Below are positions 1-9,447 of a stretch of DNA of 64,000 nt, piece after piece (within the stretch, counting starts at the first letter, position 1; each line of letters begins with the position of its first letter). The position numbers and the translations under genes are program-made. Under the pieces are notes generated by a model that worked only from the letters and a program-made list of their open reading frames with translations, searched no databases and was not told the DNA's origin. The DNA is from CAVSWN01 sp963770995 (GTDB lineage Bacteria > Acidobacteriota > Vicinamibacteria > Vicinamibacterales > CAVVIG01): contig CAVYRS010000001.1 of assembly GCA_963770995.1 (NCBI GenBank), positions 5,146,001 to 5,210,000 of the forward strand, in the 5' to 3' direction.

Positions 1-1
1 C

Positions 2-160
2 GTCGCGGCGGTTGCGCGGAGTCCCGTCGAGGGCGGTATGCGCTTCACCTACGACTATCCGGCGTGGACGCCGGCCGCGGACGTCACGCTCGACATGGTC
101 GGGAAGACCCGCACGATCTCCTGCGTGATCGGGAAAGCCGTCCTCGGCCAGATGCGATGA
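2..160 (+). CDS. C-terminal end of an unidentified protein (partial)
   Basis: An open frame enters from the left edge and ends at a TGA at 158-160; the last 52 residues are visible. The peptide contains GGMRFTYDYP and ends in VLGQMR. It carries no motif I can assign. It runs into the ADOP permease gene with about 50 bases between them. It is real coding sequence judged by codon pattern only; the start and function lie outside the window. Confidence 0.45.
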   Translation, partial: VAAVARSPVEGGMRFTYDYPAWTPAADVTLDMVGKTRTISCVIGKAVLGQMR

Positions 161-213
161 CCTGACGCCCGGGCCAGTAAACCATCGGCCTGCCGCGCGC
201 GTCCAATCCCCCA

Positions 214-2717
214 ATGAGCGCCACTTCGTCCGACTTCCGCCTGGCCGTTCGCGGCCTGCTTCGAAGCCCCGTGTTCTCGATAGTCGCCATCTTGTCGCTG
301 GCGCTCGGAATCGGCGCGAATACAGCCATTTTCACCTTGGTCGATCAGCTCATCCTGCGAAAGCTGCCCGTGCACCGTCCGGAAGAGCTCGTGATGCTTT
401 ACCAGGAAGGTCCACACATGGGCAGCAACATGGGGAGCCGGATGCATTCCTATCCGCTCTACCAGGATCTGCAGCAGAAAGCCGAGCCGCTCTCCGAAGT
501 GCTGTGCCGCCGCCTGATGCCCGCCTCGATCAGCGTGGACAACCAGACCGAGCGGGTGACCGCCGAAATGGTGTCGGGCAACTACTTCTCGCTGCTCGGC
601 GTGAAGCCCGCGATCGGGCGCGTGTTCAACTCGCAGGAAGACGATCAGGTCTACAGCGGCCATCCCGTCGTCGTGCTCGGCTACGACTTCTGGGTGCGGC
701 GCTTCGCGGGCGACCGCAAGGTCGTCGGCAAGAAGATCCTGGTGAACGACTATCCGATGACGATCGTCGGCGTATCGGCTGCGGGGTTTGCCGGCATCGA
801 TCCGGCGCAGGCGCCGCAGATTCGCGTCCCCGTCCTGATGCTGCCGGTCATGCTGCCCGAGTTCACCTGGGTGCGCACGGACGATCGCCGTTCGCGGTGG
901 CTCCAGGTGTTCGCGCGGCTGAAGACCGGGTACACCGTCGAATCCGCGCGCGCGCCGATCCAGACGCTCTTCACGCAGGTCCGCGCCTACGAAATGACGC
1001 TGCCGGCTGCGAAGGACTGGTCGCAGTTCTCGCGCGACCGGTTCATGAAGGGTCAACTCCTCGTGGAAAGCGCGGCGACGGGCTACTCGGGCATCCGCAA
1101 CGACTTTTCGACGGCGCTGCTCGTGCTGATGTCGATGGTCGGCGCTCGTGCTGTTGATTGCCTGCGCGAACGTCGCGAACCTGCTGATCGCGCGCGCCTT
1201 CATGCGTCAGAAGGAAATCGCCGTGCGGTTGTCGCTCGGTGCGTCGCGCGGCCGACTGGTGCGCCAGCTTCTGGTGGAGAGCGGCGTCCTGTCGGTCGCC
1301 GGCGCCCTCGTCGGCGTCGGCCTCGCTGTCGTGCTGACGCGAGGACTCCTGTCCCTGGTGCCGTCGCAGGGGCAGCCGATCCTGATCGACGCCCGGCCAG
1401 ATGCGCGCATTCTGCTGTTCACGCTGACGCTCACCGTGATCACCGCGGTCGTGTTCGGTCTGGTCCCGGCGCTTCGGGCGAGCCGGCCCGATGTCTGGTC
1501 GACCCTGAAGGACGTCGTCGGCTCCATTGCCGGCGCACGTGGGTCGCTCTTCCTGCGCAAGGGCCTCGTCGCCGCGCAGGTGGCGCTCAGCTTCCTGCTC
1601 CTGTTCGGTGCGGGTCTCTTCGTGCGCAGCCTGCAGAACCTGCGGACGACCGATACTGGCGTCGTGCTCGACAATCTCGTCACCTTCCAACTCGCGCCTG
1701 CGCTCAGCGGCTATGACAACCCGCGCGCGACGCTGTTTTATCAGCAGCTGCTCGAGAAGCTGCGCGCCCAGCCGGGCATGACGTCCGCGGCGCTCGCGAC
1801 GGTGCCCATCCTCTCCGGCGACGAATGGGACAGCTCGATGTCAGTGGAGGGACACAAGCCGGGCGACGGCGAAGACATGCAGGCGTTCATGAACGCGCTG
1901 TCGCCGCGCTATTTCGAGACAATGCAGATTCCGGTACTGGAGGGACGGGACTTCACGGCCATGGACGTCAAGGAGAACGCCAAGGTCGCGATTGTGAATC
2001 GAAAGTTCGCCACGCATTTCTTCAAGACCGGCAGCGCCGTCGGCAAGCACATCGGGTTCGGCGTCGGGCCGCGTATCGAAGCTGGACATCGAGATCATCG
2101 GCGTCGTCGCCGACTCGCTCTACGAGGGCCCGCGCGAAGGCGTCCACCGGCAGGTGTTCGTCCCGAACTGGGGCCGGAACAGCGCCACGTTCTACGCGCG
2201 CACGGTGTCGAACGTGTCGACGGTGTTCGGCGCGATTCGCAACGAGGTTCGCCAGCTCGATGGCGCGATGCCCGTCTACCAGATGAAAACGGTGAACGCG
2301 CAGCTCGACGAAACCCTGCTCACTGATCGCTTGATCGCGCTGCTCTCGGCCGGCTTCGGGTTGCTGGCCACGTTGCTGGCGTCGATCGGCCTCTACGGCG
2401 TCATGGCGTTCGTCGTCGCGAGCCGCCGGAAGGAGCTCGGGCTCCGGCTGGCGCTGGGCGCGCAGCCGTCGTTCGTGATCTGGCTGGTGATGAAGGAAGT
2501 GCTGTTGCTGCTCACAATCGGACTGGCCGTTGGCGTGCCTGCGGCCATCGCTTCTGGACGCTTCGTTTCGACACAGCTCTACGGCATTCAACCGTACGAC
2601 CCCAGACTGGCCATCGCGACCGTCGCCCTGCTGACGATCGTCTCGGCCGCAGCGGGCTTCATTCCGGCGCGGCGGGCGAGCCGGATCGACCCGATTCTCG
2701 CGCTGCGATACGAGTAG
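214..2717 (+). CDS. ADOP-type ABC permease (MacB/FtsX fold), two frameshifts
   Basis: This is a large inner-membrane permease of the duplicated orphan type common in Acidobacteria: an N-terminal helix (SPVFSIVAILSLALGIGANT near residues 20-40), a periplasmic MacB core domain, an FtsX-like segment (LLIACANVANLLIARAF then KEIAVRLSLGASRGRLVRQ), and a second MacB/FtsX half ending in PARRASRIDPILALRYE. About 834 residues, normal for the family. The reading frame breaks near 1142 (the frame should pass from SMVG into LVLLIACANV) and again near 2080 (into LDIEIIGVVADSLYEG). Each break is one base and conserved protein resumes at once, so sequencing error is more likely than decay. No ATPase gene lies beside it, as is usual for these orphan permeases. 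The transported substrate is unknown. Confidence 0.85.
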
Positions 2718-2779
2718 TTCGCGCTCGACATTCTGTCGAGCTGACCCTGTTTTCCGCGCCTCTTCACAGTCTCCAATGA

Positions 2780-3457
2780 ATGGAGAACACGATGAAGCGC
2801 GCCGGCCAGGGTGTTCTGGCCCTCCTCGTCACGCTGATGTTTCCGTTCGACGCGCTCGCGCAGCAGATCGGGGTTGCGCCCGTTGAGCTCCCGAGGTGGG
2901 ACATCAGCAGCGGCTTCGGCATCCTCGACGCCGGACACCGCGAAGAGAGGCCCTTCAGCGGCGACGAAGCTGCGGCGTGGCATCTGGACGTCGGGCACTA
3001 CCTGACGCCGCACCTCAAGCTGGACGCAGGTCTGATGCTGACGGGTTCGCAGACCGTCGGCCGGCGCGTGGGACCCGTCAACGGCTTGCCACGCGAGTTC
3101 GATATTTTCGAGTGGGCCGTCGCCACGGTCCGTCCGACCACCGTATCTGGCGCCTTCACCTATCAGTTCAGGGACAACGAGTTCGTGCATCCGTATCTAT
3201 CGGCGGGCGTGCGAACGATCTGGCAGGCCGAGCACACGTTCCGGGCCGCGCAGACCATCAGGCCACGGGGAGTCGACATCTTTGTTCCCGGAGTCGACGC
3301 GCGAACGACATCGGTCATCGCCAGGCCTTTCGTCGCCGTCGGGTGCAAGTCCTATTTCAACAGTCGCGTGTTCATGCGGCCGGAGGTTCTGGTCGCATTC
3401 GGTCCGTCCGGATACTCGCACTCGACGTGGCGCATCGGCGCCGGCGTCGACTTTTGA
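2780..3457 (+). CDS. Secreted protein, probable outer-membrane beta-barrel
   Basis: A 225-residue protein with a signal peptide (LALLVTLMFPFDALAQ, cleavage probably after ALA). The mature part has alternating hydrophobic and polar stretches, aromatic residues spaced as in small beta-barrels (WHLDVGHYLTPHLKLDAG, FTYQFRDNEFVHPYLSAG) and ends in WRIGAGVDF, an aromatic C-terminus typical of outer-membrane proteins. A second ATG at 2792 (MKRAGQ) is an equally good start. It is followed 16 bases later by another small secreted protein, so the two may be co-transcribed. Barrel assignment is from sequence pattern only. Confidence 0.6.
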   Translation: MENTMKRAGQGVLALLVTLMFPFDALAQQIGVAPVELPRWDISSGFGILDAGHREERPFSGDEAAAWHLDVGHYLTPHLKLDAGLMLTGSQTVGRRVGPVNGLPREFDIFEWAVATVRPTTVSGAFTYQFRDNEFVHPYLSAGVRTIWQAEHTFRAAQTIRPRGVDIFVPGVDARTTSVIARPFVAVGCKSYFNSRVFMRPEVLVAFGPSGYSHSTWRIGAGVDF

Positions 3458-3473
3458 TCGCTGGAGCTATCTC

Positions 3474-3854
3474 ATGAACCCGAAGTCGCTTCTCGTGTGT
3501 GCGCTTGTCATTCTGATTGCGGTCCCGGGCGCCCGTGCGCAGTCGCGTTTCGAACCCCCCGACGTCTGGCGCCAGTTTTCGCAGCAACTGCCCGCCGGTT
3601 CCTATGTGGGCGTGACGCTCAAGAGCGGCGCGACCGTCAAAGGCCACGTCATCCAGGCCACGCGAGACGAGTTGCGCATGCGGCCCAAGAAGCGCATTCA
3701 GGTGCCCGTCCAGGATTTCAGGTACGACGAGATCGCATCGATGACCCGGCTGAAGGATGGCATGAGCCCCGGATCGAAGGTGCTCATTGGCGTCGGCATC
3801 GGCGCCGGCGTCATCTTCGCGGGCGTGCTCGTGCTCTTGGCTTCGCTGGACTAG
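3474..3854 (+). CDS. Small secreted/membrane protein, unknown function
   Basis: 126 residues starting at the ATG at 3474. It has a signal peptide (MNPKSLLVCALVILIAVPGARAQ), a middle segment resembling an Sm-like or SH3-like small beta fold (GSYVGVTLKSGATVKGHV, then RMRPKKRIQVPVQDFRYDEI), and a C-terminal transmembrane helix (VLIGVGIGAGVIFAGVLVLLASL). The layout suggests a membrane-anchored protein with a small beta domain. It lies just downstream of the probable beta-barrel protein. I do not recognise a named family. Confidence 0.6.
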   Translation: MNPKSLLVCALVILIAVPGARAQSRFEPPDVWRQFSQQLPAGSYVGVTLKSGATVKGHVIQATRDELRMRPKKRIQVPVQDFRYDEIASMTRLKDGMSPGSKVLIGVGIGAGVIFAGVLVLLASLD

Positions 3855-4102
3855 ATGGTCGTGAGGCCGGCGCTCAAAATCACGCGGCACTTCGGGCAGA
3901 TCACGACGCGGCCGTGCCGCGGAAGGGTCGAGGTGAAATTCACTCGCGCGCGCAGGAGCCTGACCACCTTCACCGTGGAAATCCCGGTGGCGCAGGTGGG
4001 GCAGACAGCGGGGTATTCGAGCTGGTACTCCGCGTCGCTGTCGCGGACGTCGTGGCCCTCGTCGAGCATCCGGGCGTTGGCCGCACCGGCGGCGTCACTC
4101 AT
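3851..4102 (-). CDS. Small zinc-ribbon protein, unknown function
   Basis: 83 residues with two CxxC pairs (CPTC near residue 34 and CPKC near residue 74), which would bind one zinc ion. Between them is a basic, hydrophobic strand segment (STVKVVRLLRARVNFTSTLPRHGRVVICPKC). The stop overlaps the stop of the plus-strand gene by four bases, so the two converge. No family name can be given; small zinc ribbons of this kind are common and functionally uninformative. Confidence 0.5.
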   Translation of the reverse strand: MSDAAGAANARMLDEGHDVRDSDAEYQLEYPAVCPTCATGISTVKVVRLLRARVNFTSTLPRHGRVVICPKCRVILSAGLTTI

Positions 4103-4151
4103 CGTTTCTTCCTATCGGGGCGGCTGGGATGCGACTTTAGCGGGTCTCGTG

Positions 4152-6745
4152 TCAGCGGCCGAGCGCCGACTGTGCTTCCTGAAGCTTGTTCTGAATGAAG
4201 GACGACCCTGGCTGCAGGCCATCCCATTTCGTCCACAACTCGACGAGCCGTTGCCGAAGCGCCGTGACCTCGTCGACTGCGCCCGTTCTTGCCAGCTCCT
4301 GTGCCAGGCCTTCGATCGCCTTCACCTGACGAAAGGCGATGCCGAAATCCTTCGGCACGAGGGCGGCGGCTTGATCGGCGGCGGCGAGCGACCGGCGATA
4401 GTGGCGATTAGACGCGTGCGGGTCGTCGCGATCGAATTCCGCCCACTCAGAGAGATGTCGGCGACATCACTGAGTGCGGCCGGCGAATTGGGGCGAGCCG
4501 CGAGCCTGGCGTCCCAAATTGCTCGCGACTGTTGGAGGTTCTCGCGCGCCTCCGATTTCCGGCCCAGGCGAGCGGCCGCCGATCCAATCGAACTGTACGC
4601 GTAGCCGCGAAGCGCCTGCCGATCCGGCCCCTCCGGCAGCACCGACTCGGCGAGATCGAGCGCGCGCCGATACTGGCGCAACGCGTCGGCAGGGTGTGTC
4701 GCCTCGGCGACCGCCGCCCATTTGCCGATCGATCGCACCAGCTCCATTCGCGCCGTCGCGTTCTTCGAGTCGGTCGCGACGAGCCGTTCGGCGAGGTCGA
4801 GCGCCTTCCGGTAGAACGCTTCTGCCTCCTCCGGGCGCTCGAGACTGAATCGATCGTCGGCGCCCAAGACGTCGCCGGCGCCGTGATACGCCAGCACCAG
4901 ATCGCGGGCATTCGTTGTATCGAGCACAGGTTCTGCGAGCCGCTGTTCCCGTAGACGGATGGCTTGCTGGTAGGCGTCGGCCGCAGCCTCGAAGCGGGCC
5001 GCGCGATGAGCGGAACGGCCGATCATCAAATACGTTCTGGCCAATGTTTGCCGGGCCCTCGTCCAGGACACGTCGGCCCGGGACACGGGAAGCAGCTTTG
5101 ACACGATCGCCTGCCCAGTTTCCATCGACTTCAGCGGCTCGCCCATGTCGAGCTGCACCATCATCAGGGAGACACGTGCCCCGGCCTCGGTCTCCTCAGA
5201 CACGGCCCGCGCATGCTCGACCGCTCGCTCCGCGGCCCACAGCGCTTCCTGTGGCGTGCCGACCAGGCGGGCCGTCGCCATCACGTGTGCATAGGCCTGC
5301 GACAGCGATTGCCGTCTGTTCGTGTCGGCGAAGCCACGATCGACCAGATCCTGCTGCATCGCCGCCGCCTTCTTATACGACTCATGAGCCGCCTTGGTCT
5401 GCCCAAGACTGGGCCCGCCGGGATCTCCCTGCACCTCGCCTACACGCTCGTACGCCTTGGCCAATTCCCACTGCAGATCCGGATCGTCCTGCGCGTCCTT
5501 CGACAGGCTATCCAGGTATTCGAGCGCCGTGGCGACGACCATCTCACGCGCGGCGGTCGATCCCGGAAGATTGCGGATCTGATCGTAGAAATCGAACAGA
5601 AAGCGGTTGGCGAGCTTGCGCACTTGCTGGAAGCGGGTCGCGGCGTTCTGTGCCTGGTAGAGGGACACGGCGGCGCCCCCGGCAAGGGTTAGCGCGATCG
5701 AGACGACGGCCGCGAGGCCGAGCCAGTGCCGACGGACGAACTTCGTCGTCCGATAGGTCATCGTGTCGGCGCGCGCGACGATGGGCAACCCGGTCAGGTA
5801 GCGCCGGATGTCCTCCGACAGCTGGTCTACGGACTGGTAGCGCCGCGACGGCTCCTTTTGCAGGGCTGTGACCACGATGAGGTCGAGATCGCCGCGCAGC
5901 TCGCGATGACCCCACGTGCTCGGCGGGCGCACATCGCGCTCGCAAATCTCGCGATAGATTTCGGAGGGATCGTTGCCTGTGATCGTGTGCAGTCGGCGTC
6001 CGGCCAGAAGCTCGTAGAGGACAGCCCCGACCGCGTACACATCGGTGACGGTGGAGATGGCGTCGCCGCGCACTTGTTCGGGGCTGGCATAGGCCGGCGT
6101 CATCATGCGCATCCCCGTGAGCGTTAGCGTCGAATCTGCCGACGCGTCCAGCAGCTTCGCCATCCCGAAGTCGAGCAGCTTCACCGTCCCGTCAGCGGTC
6201 ACCAGAAGGTTGTCCGGTTTGACGTCGCGATGGATGACCAGCTGCCGGTGGGCGTACGACAACGCGCTGCACACCGTGCGAATCAATTCGAGGCGGGCGG
6301 AAACGCCAAGGCCGCGGCTCGAGCAGAACGTCGTGATTGGCACGCCTTCGACGTACTCCATCACGATGAAGGGTTGGCTCTCGGCGGCGCCGGGCGGAAC
6401 CCATGAGCCGCCGTCGAGCAGGCGACAGATGTGAGGATGTTCGAGCGAGGCGAGGATTTGGCGCTCTGCGAGAAACCGCTGTTGTCCGGAGGGGTCCTGC
6501 CCGCTGAGACGGAGCATCTTGATTGCAACCGTCTTGTTGAACTGGTCGTCGCCTCGAACCGCCTTGTAGACAGTGCCCATGCCGCCCTGACCCACGCGGC
6601 CGAGCAGTCGGTAGTGGCCCACGACCAGGCCGAGCCATTCGTCCCCCACCCGACCGATGGGGGGCACCGAAGCGCGATCTGTCACCGTCGTGGTCTCGGC
6701 TCGAGACGTCACGTCGGGCTCGCGACTAGGGTCGTCGGGAGTCAT
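4152..6745 (-). CDS. Ser/Thr protein kinase with TM helix and TPR-like sensor region
   Basis: A Hanks-type kinase: glycine loop LGRVGQGGMGTVYKAV, lysine in VAIKML, catalytic loop HRDVKPDN, DFGMAKLLD and the APE-type segment YASPEQ. A transmembrane helix (LGLAAVVSIALTLAGGAAVSLY) follows at about residues 335-360, then a long alpha-helical region of degenerate TPR repeats. The continuous frame covers 807 residues, but its last 40 codons are out of frame. A one-base shift near 4448 restores SEWAEFDRDDPHASNRHY and continues to a natural end (KLQEAQSALGR) at 4152, giving about 863 residues. This kinase-TM-TPR architecture is very common in Acidobacteria. Targets are unknown. Confidence 0.85.
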
Positions 6746-7200
6746 AACTACGAGAGCTTAGCGCGGATGGGCTGTCGCGAGATTGGGGATTGTGCCCGCG
6801 GACTGAGAGCGTTCGGCGTTGATCAGACGCCGCGTTTACGTGGATCGTGTGCAGCATTCATCGATTGAACGCGGTCTCTGTGATCCAGTGAGATGCGCGC
6901 GTAAGCAACGGGTACGGCGTGTCCATTCGGCGCATCGTGATCGCGAGCTGGTCATTCTGCAGCACGAGATGATCGGAATCCGGACGCGAGTAGGAGAACA
7001 CAAACCGCGTACGATTCGAATCGCTGTAGATGCCGAGCTGCGGCGCGCCGCACATTCTCAGCCGCGGGCGGTTCGGCGCCTGGAAATACGAGGCCTCGAA
7101 CCAGGACCATTCGGTGATGCAGCGGCGTCGAAGCGGTCGATCACATCCTGCACGGGGCCCCGGAGAAGACCTACCGCGGCGACGTGTCCGATCGCGCCAG
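6746..7200. other. Region without a confident gene
   Basis: About 455 bases upstream of the kinase. Minus-strand open stretches look partly protein-like: IGHVAAVGLLRGPVQDVIDRF around 7120-7190, then in another frame WSWFEASYFQAPNRPRLRM and TRFVFSYSRPDSDHLVLQ down to 6858. This would fit a decayed or frameshifted gene. A short plus-strand stretch (VDHILHGAPEKTYRGD, stop at 7203) is also open. I cannot support any of them as a gene. Confidence 0.3.
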
Positions 7201-7539
7201 TTAGCACTCGTCGTGCTTCCGCGCTTCGGACATGTAGCGCGCCAGTTCCTCGTCGCGCAGCTCACTTGCGCGCACGAACCCGGACGGCCGCCGGCGTGAG
7301 CCTGGCTGCAGAATCCACGCCTGCTGCATCAGCTCGTAGTAGGTCGGTTCAGTCTGGTTGCTGTATGCCGAACACGACGTCACCTTGAAGGTGATCTGCG
7401 TGGCCGTGAGGTGCGAGGCGCTGCAGAACACGATTTCCTCATCCAGCTTCCGTCCGCGCGTGACTCGCGAATGGCGGCAGGTGTTGCACAGCGTCGTTTC
7501 GGCGTGGATCGGCGTTCCGTTCCGGATCTTGATGCGCAT
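7201..7539 (-). CDS. Small cysteine-motif protein, unknown function
   Basis: 112 residues from an ATG at 7539 (MRIKIRNGTPIHAE). It contains CNTCRHS near residue 18, a second cysteine at FCSAS and a third in TSCSAY, suggesting a metal-binding site, followed by a region rich in aromatic and polar residues (TYYELMQQAWILQPGSR). The open frame continues far upstream, but only this part has protein-like composition, and upstream sequence is antisense to the DinB gene. Function unknown. Confidence 0.5.
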   Translation of the reverse strand: MRIKIRNGTPIHAETTLCNTCRHSRVTRGRKLDEEIVFCSASHLTATQITFKVTSCSAYSNQTEPTYYELMQQAWILQPGSRRRPSGFVRASELRDEELARYMSEARKHDEC

Positions 7540-7746
7540 CAGCAGCTCCGCCGACGCCCTTGCAGCGCGCTTGCCAAGGCTGCCGCGAGCGCGCCGAGCG
7601 AATTCAGGCCACTTTTCGCGGTTGCGCGCACGGGAGGTCGCCACTCGTTGCAGAAACTGCGATGTCGCTAGAATCGAGCTTGTGGAATTTGACTGTTGTC
7701 CGTTCTTGCGCCGCGGACTCACACCGCCTGATGCTACGATCTGTCG

Positions 7747-8295
7747 ATGTCGATCTTCACCAATTCCGCATCCCGATCGCGCGACGAGGCACAGGCCTAC
7801 ACCGCGGCGATCCTGGATCTGCTCGGCACGCGCGATCCGATGGACGTGCTGCAGCGAACACCGGATGCCGTGCGTGCGACCGTCGAGCGTCTGTCCGACG
7901 CGGAATTGTCGCAGCGTGAGGCGCCGGACAAGTGGTCGATCCGGCACGTGGTCCGCCATCTGGCGGACGGCGATCTCGTGTGGGGCTGGCGCATGCGGCT
8001 CGTGCTCGCGCAGGATCGCCCGACCCTGACCGGCTACGACCAGGATCTCTGGGCCGATCGTCTCGATTACGCGCACGCGGATGTCGGAGAAGCGCTCACC
8101 GACTTCACGACGCTGCGCCGCGGCAATCTTCGCCTGATCCGTGGCGCGAGCGCTGCCGACCTCCAGCGCGTCGGCGTCCACTCGGAACGCGGCGAAGAGA
8201 GCGTGGCCCACCTGATCCGGATGTACGCGGGCCACGATCTCCTGCACCTCAAGCAGGTCGAGAGAATTCGCGCCGTTGTCTGCGAGCCCGTGTGA
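7747..8295 (+). CDS. DinB-family protein
   Basis: 182 residues with the four-helix DinB layout: the first conserved histidine in KWSIRHVVRHLADGDLVWGWR (about residues 62-82) and the last in HLIRMYAGHDLLHLKQVER (about residues 153-171), which in this superfamily form a three-histidine metal site. DinB-like proteins include thiol S-transferases using bacillithiol or mycothiol; the true reaction here cannot be told. It stands directly upstream of a second DinB gene, and the pair probably arose by duplication. Confidence 0.8.
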   Translation: MSIFTNSASRSRDEAQAYTAAILDLLGTRDPMDVLQRTPDAVRATVERLSDAELSQREAPDKWSIRHVVRHLADGDLVWGWRMRLVLAQDRPTLTGYDQDLWADRLDYAHADVGEALTDFTTLRRGNLRLIRGASAADLQRVGVHSERGEESVAHLIRMYAGHDLLHLKQVERIRAVVCEPV

Positions 8296-8396
8296 GTCAT
8301 GGGTCACGGGCTCGCAGTAGTCGCGCTTCGCGCTGAACGACGTGCCAGTTCGGCGGTGTTCCTGCCGGCGGAGCTGGCCTACCAGGAGCGTGTCTA
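8296..8396 (-). repeat. Copy 1 of a dispersed palindromic intergenic element
   Basis: Read on the minus strand this stretch begins GACACGCTCCTGGTAGGC, has a GCCGGC-type hairpin and ends with GCGCGAAGCGCGACTAC and GAGCCCG. The same order of blocks, with few differences, occurs on the plus strand at 26742-26818. It fills the gap between the two DinB genes. Confidence 0.6.
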
Positions 8397-8398
8397 CA

Positions 8399-8917
8399 TT
8401 GCTCGGCCACGCTCCTGGGCGTGATTTCGCCGTCGATCTGCTGAGCGCGATCGATCGCGCGGTGCCGCCGCTGCTGGCGCTTGGAGACGAGGGCAGCCGG
8501 CGCCATCCGGCTCCCGGTAAGTGGTCGCCGCGCGAAGTCATCGGTCATCTCGTGGACTCCGCCTCGAACAACCATCAGCGATTCGTGCGCGCCCAGTTTC
8601 AGGACGATCTCGTCTTTCCGGGATACGAGCAGGCCGCGTGGGTGCAGGTCCAGCGATACGCCGAGTCGCCGTGGGAGGAACTGGTCGCCTTGTGGGCGGG
8701 ATTCAACCGTCACATCGCGCGGGTCATGGACGCGGTGCCGCACGACGTGCTGACTCGGCCGCGCGCGCATCACAACCTTCACGAGCTGGCCTGGGTGCCG
8801 GTTGCGTCAGACCAACCGGCGACGCTCGAATACTTCATGCGCGACTACGTCGGCCACCTCCGCCACCACCTGCGCCAGGTGCTCGACGTGCGCGATCACC
8901 CCTGGCTGGCGGGCTGA
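8399..8917 (+). CDS. DinB-family protein, second copy
   Basis: About 172 residues if read from the TTG at 8399 (LLGHAPGRDFAVDLL). I chose this start because the frame upstream (to a GTG at 8342) lies inside a dispersed repeat and has unlikely composition. Conserved features are KWSPREVIGHLVDSASNNHQRF with the first metal histidine, and DYVGHLRHHLRQV near the C-terminus with the last ones. It keeps the DinB four-helix pattern and resembles the DUF664/DinB_2 branch. It ends in a converging hairpin shared with the YjbR gene. Confidence 0.75.
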   Translation: MLGHAPGRDFAVDLLSAIDRAVPPLLALGDEGSRRHPAPGKWSPREVIGHLVDSASNNHQRFVRAQFQDDLVFPGYEQAAWVQVQRYAESPWEELVALWAGFNRHIARVMDAVPHDVLTRPRAHHNLHELAWVPVASDQPATLEYFMRDYVGHLRHHLRQVLDVRDHPWLAG

Positions 8918-8920
8918 CGC

Positions 8921-8968
8921 GGGGTCTGATGCAGATCTGATCCCAGATCTGATCCCGGATCAGACCCC
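8921..8968. terminator. Converging hairpin between DinB and YjbR genes
   Basis: GGGGTCTGAT at 8921-8930 pairs with ATCAGACCCC at 8959-8968; between them GATCTGATCCC-like units repeat. The right arm overlaps the stop codon of the minus-strand gene. Position between two convergent genes fits a bidirectional terminator. Confidence 0.5.
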
Positions 8969-9346
8969 GGTTTTCCGCCGGCGCCCCTTGCGCGGCGCCT
9001 TTGAGCTCGCGAATCGCCACGCGGCCTGCAGCAAATCCCGAAGCGCATCCGGATGGACGCGGGAGAGCCTGACCAGCACGCACGCGTAATCGACGTAGTG
9101 ATCCTTCAGATAGTAGATGTCGGGTTCGGCCGCGATCAGCTCGTCGCGATCCGCGAAGTCGATGCAGATGACGAGCGTGCCCGGCTCGGCGGCCTTGTTC
9201 GTCGCCTGGCAGGCCATGAGGCGCCCGTTGAGTTTGAACGCCGGCGCGCCGTAGCTCGTTCGCTCTTCCACATCCGGCAGCGCAAGCGCGAACTTGCGCA
9301 CGGTGTCGAAACTCACTGATCGACGCGCGGTCCGGCGAGCCGCCAC
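8960..9346 (-). CDS. MmcQ/YjbR-family protein
   Basis: 128 residues with the YjbR fold signature: FALALPDVEERTSYGAPAFKLNGRLMAC near the N-terminus, a middle strand pair (GTLVICIDFADRDELIAAEPDIYYLKDHY) and the final helix (VHPDALRDLLQAAWRFA). The tail is basic (KAPRKGRRRKTG). The family has a CyaY-like fold and is often called DNA-binding, but its function is not settled. It is a single gene converging on the second DinB gene. Confidence 0.85.
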   Translation of the reverse strand: MAARRTARRSVSFDTVRKFALALPDVEERTSYGAPAFKLNGRLMACQATNKAAEPGTLVICIDFADRDELIAAEPDIYYLKDHYVDYACVLVRLSRVHPDALRDLLQAAWRFASSKAPRKGRRRKTGV

Positions 9347-9406
9347 GCAGGCGATCCTAGCACTCGATTGAACGAGGCCGCGCTACAGACACGCTGGGGT
9401 CGTAGC

Positions 9407-9423
9407 GCGGGCCTTAGGCCCGC
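9407..9423. repeat. Small hairpin repeat, GCGGGCC stem with TTA loop
   Basis: A perfect 7-bp stem with loop TTA, preceded by GTAGC, upstream of the amidase gene. It belongs to a family of similar hairpins in this window (29609, 33877, 35534, 42415, 42451). Confidence 0.6.
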
Positions 9424-9447
9424 GGGCGTGATATCGTTTCCGCCGTT

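Noticed and set aside
55..1203. Long minus-strand open frames antisense to the ADOP permease.
   Set aside because: They are GC-driven shadows with Arg/Ala/His-rich composition; the plus strand has the conserved permease.
6858..7265. A 135-codon minus-strand open frame in the gap upstream of the TPR kinase.
   Set aside because: Its first half is a shadow of the 112-residue gene in another frame and its second half has no start or family match, so it is only described as an unresolved region.
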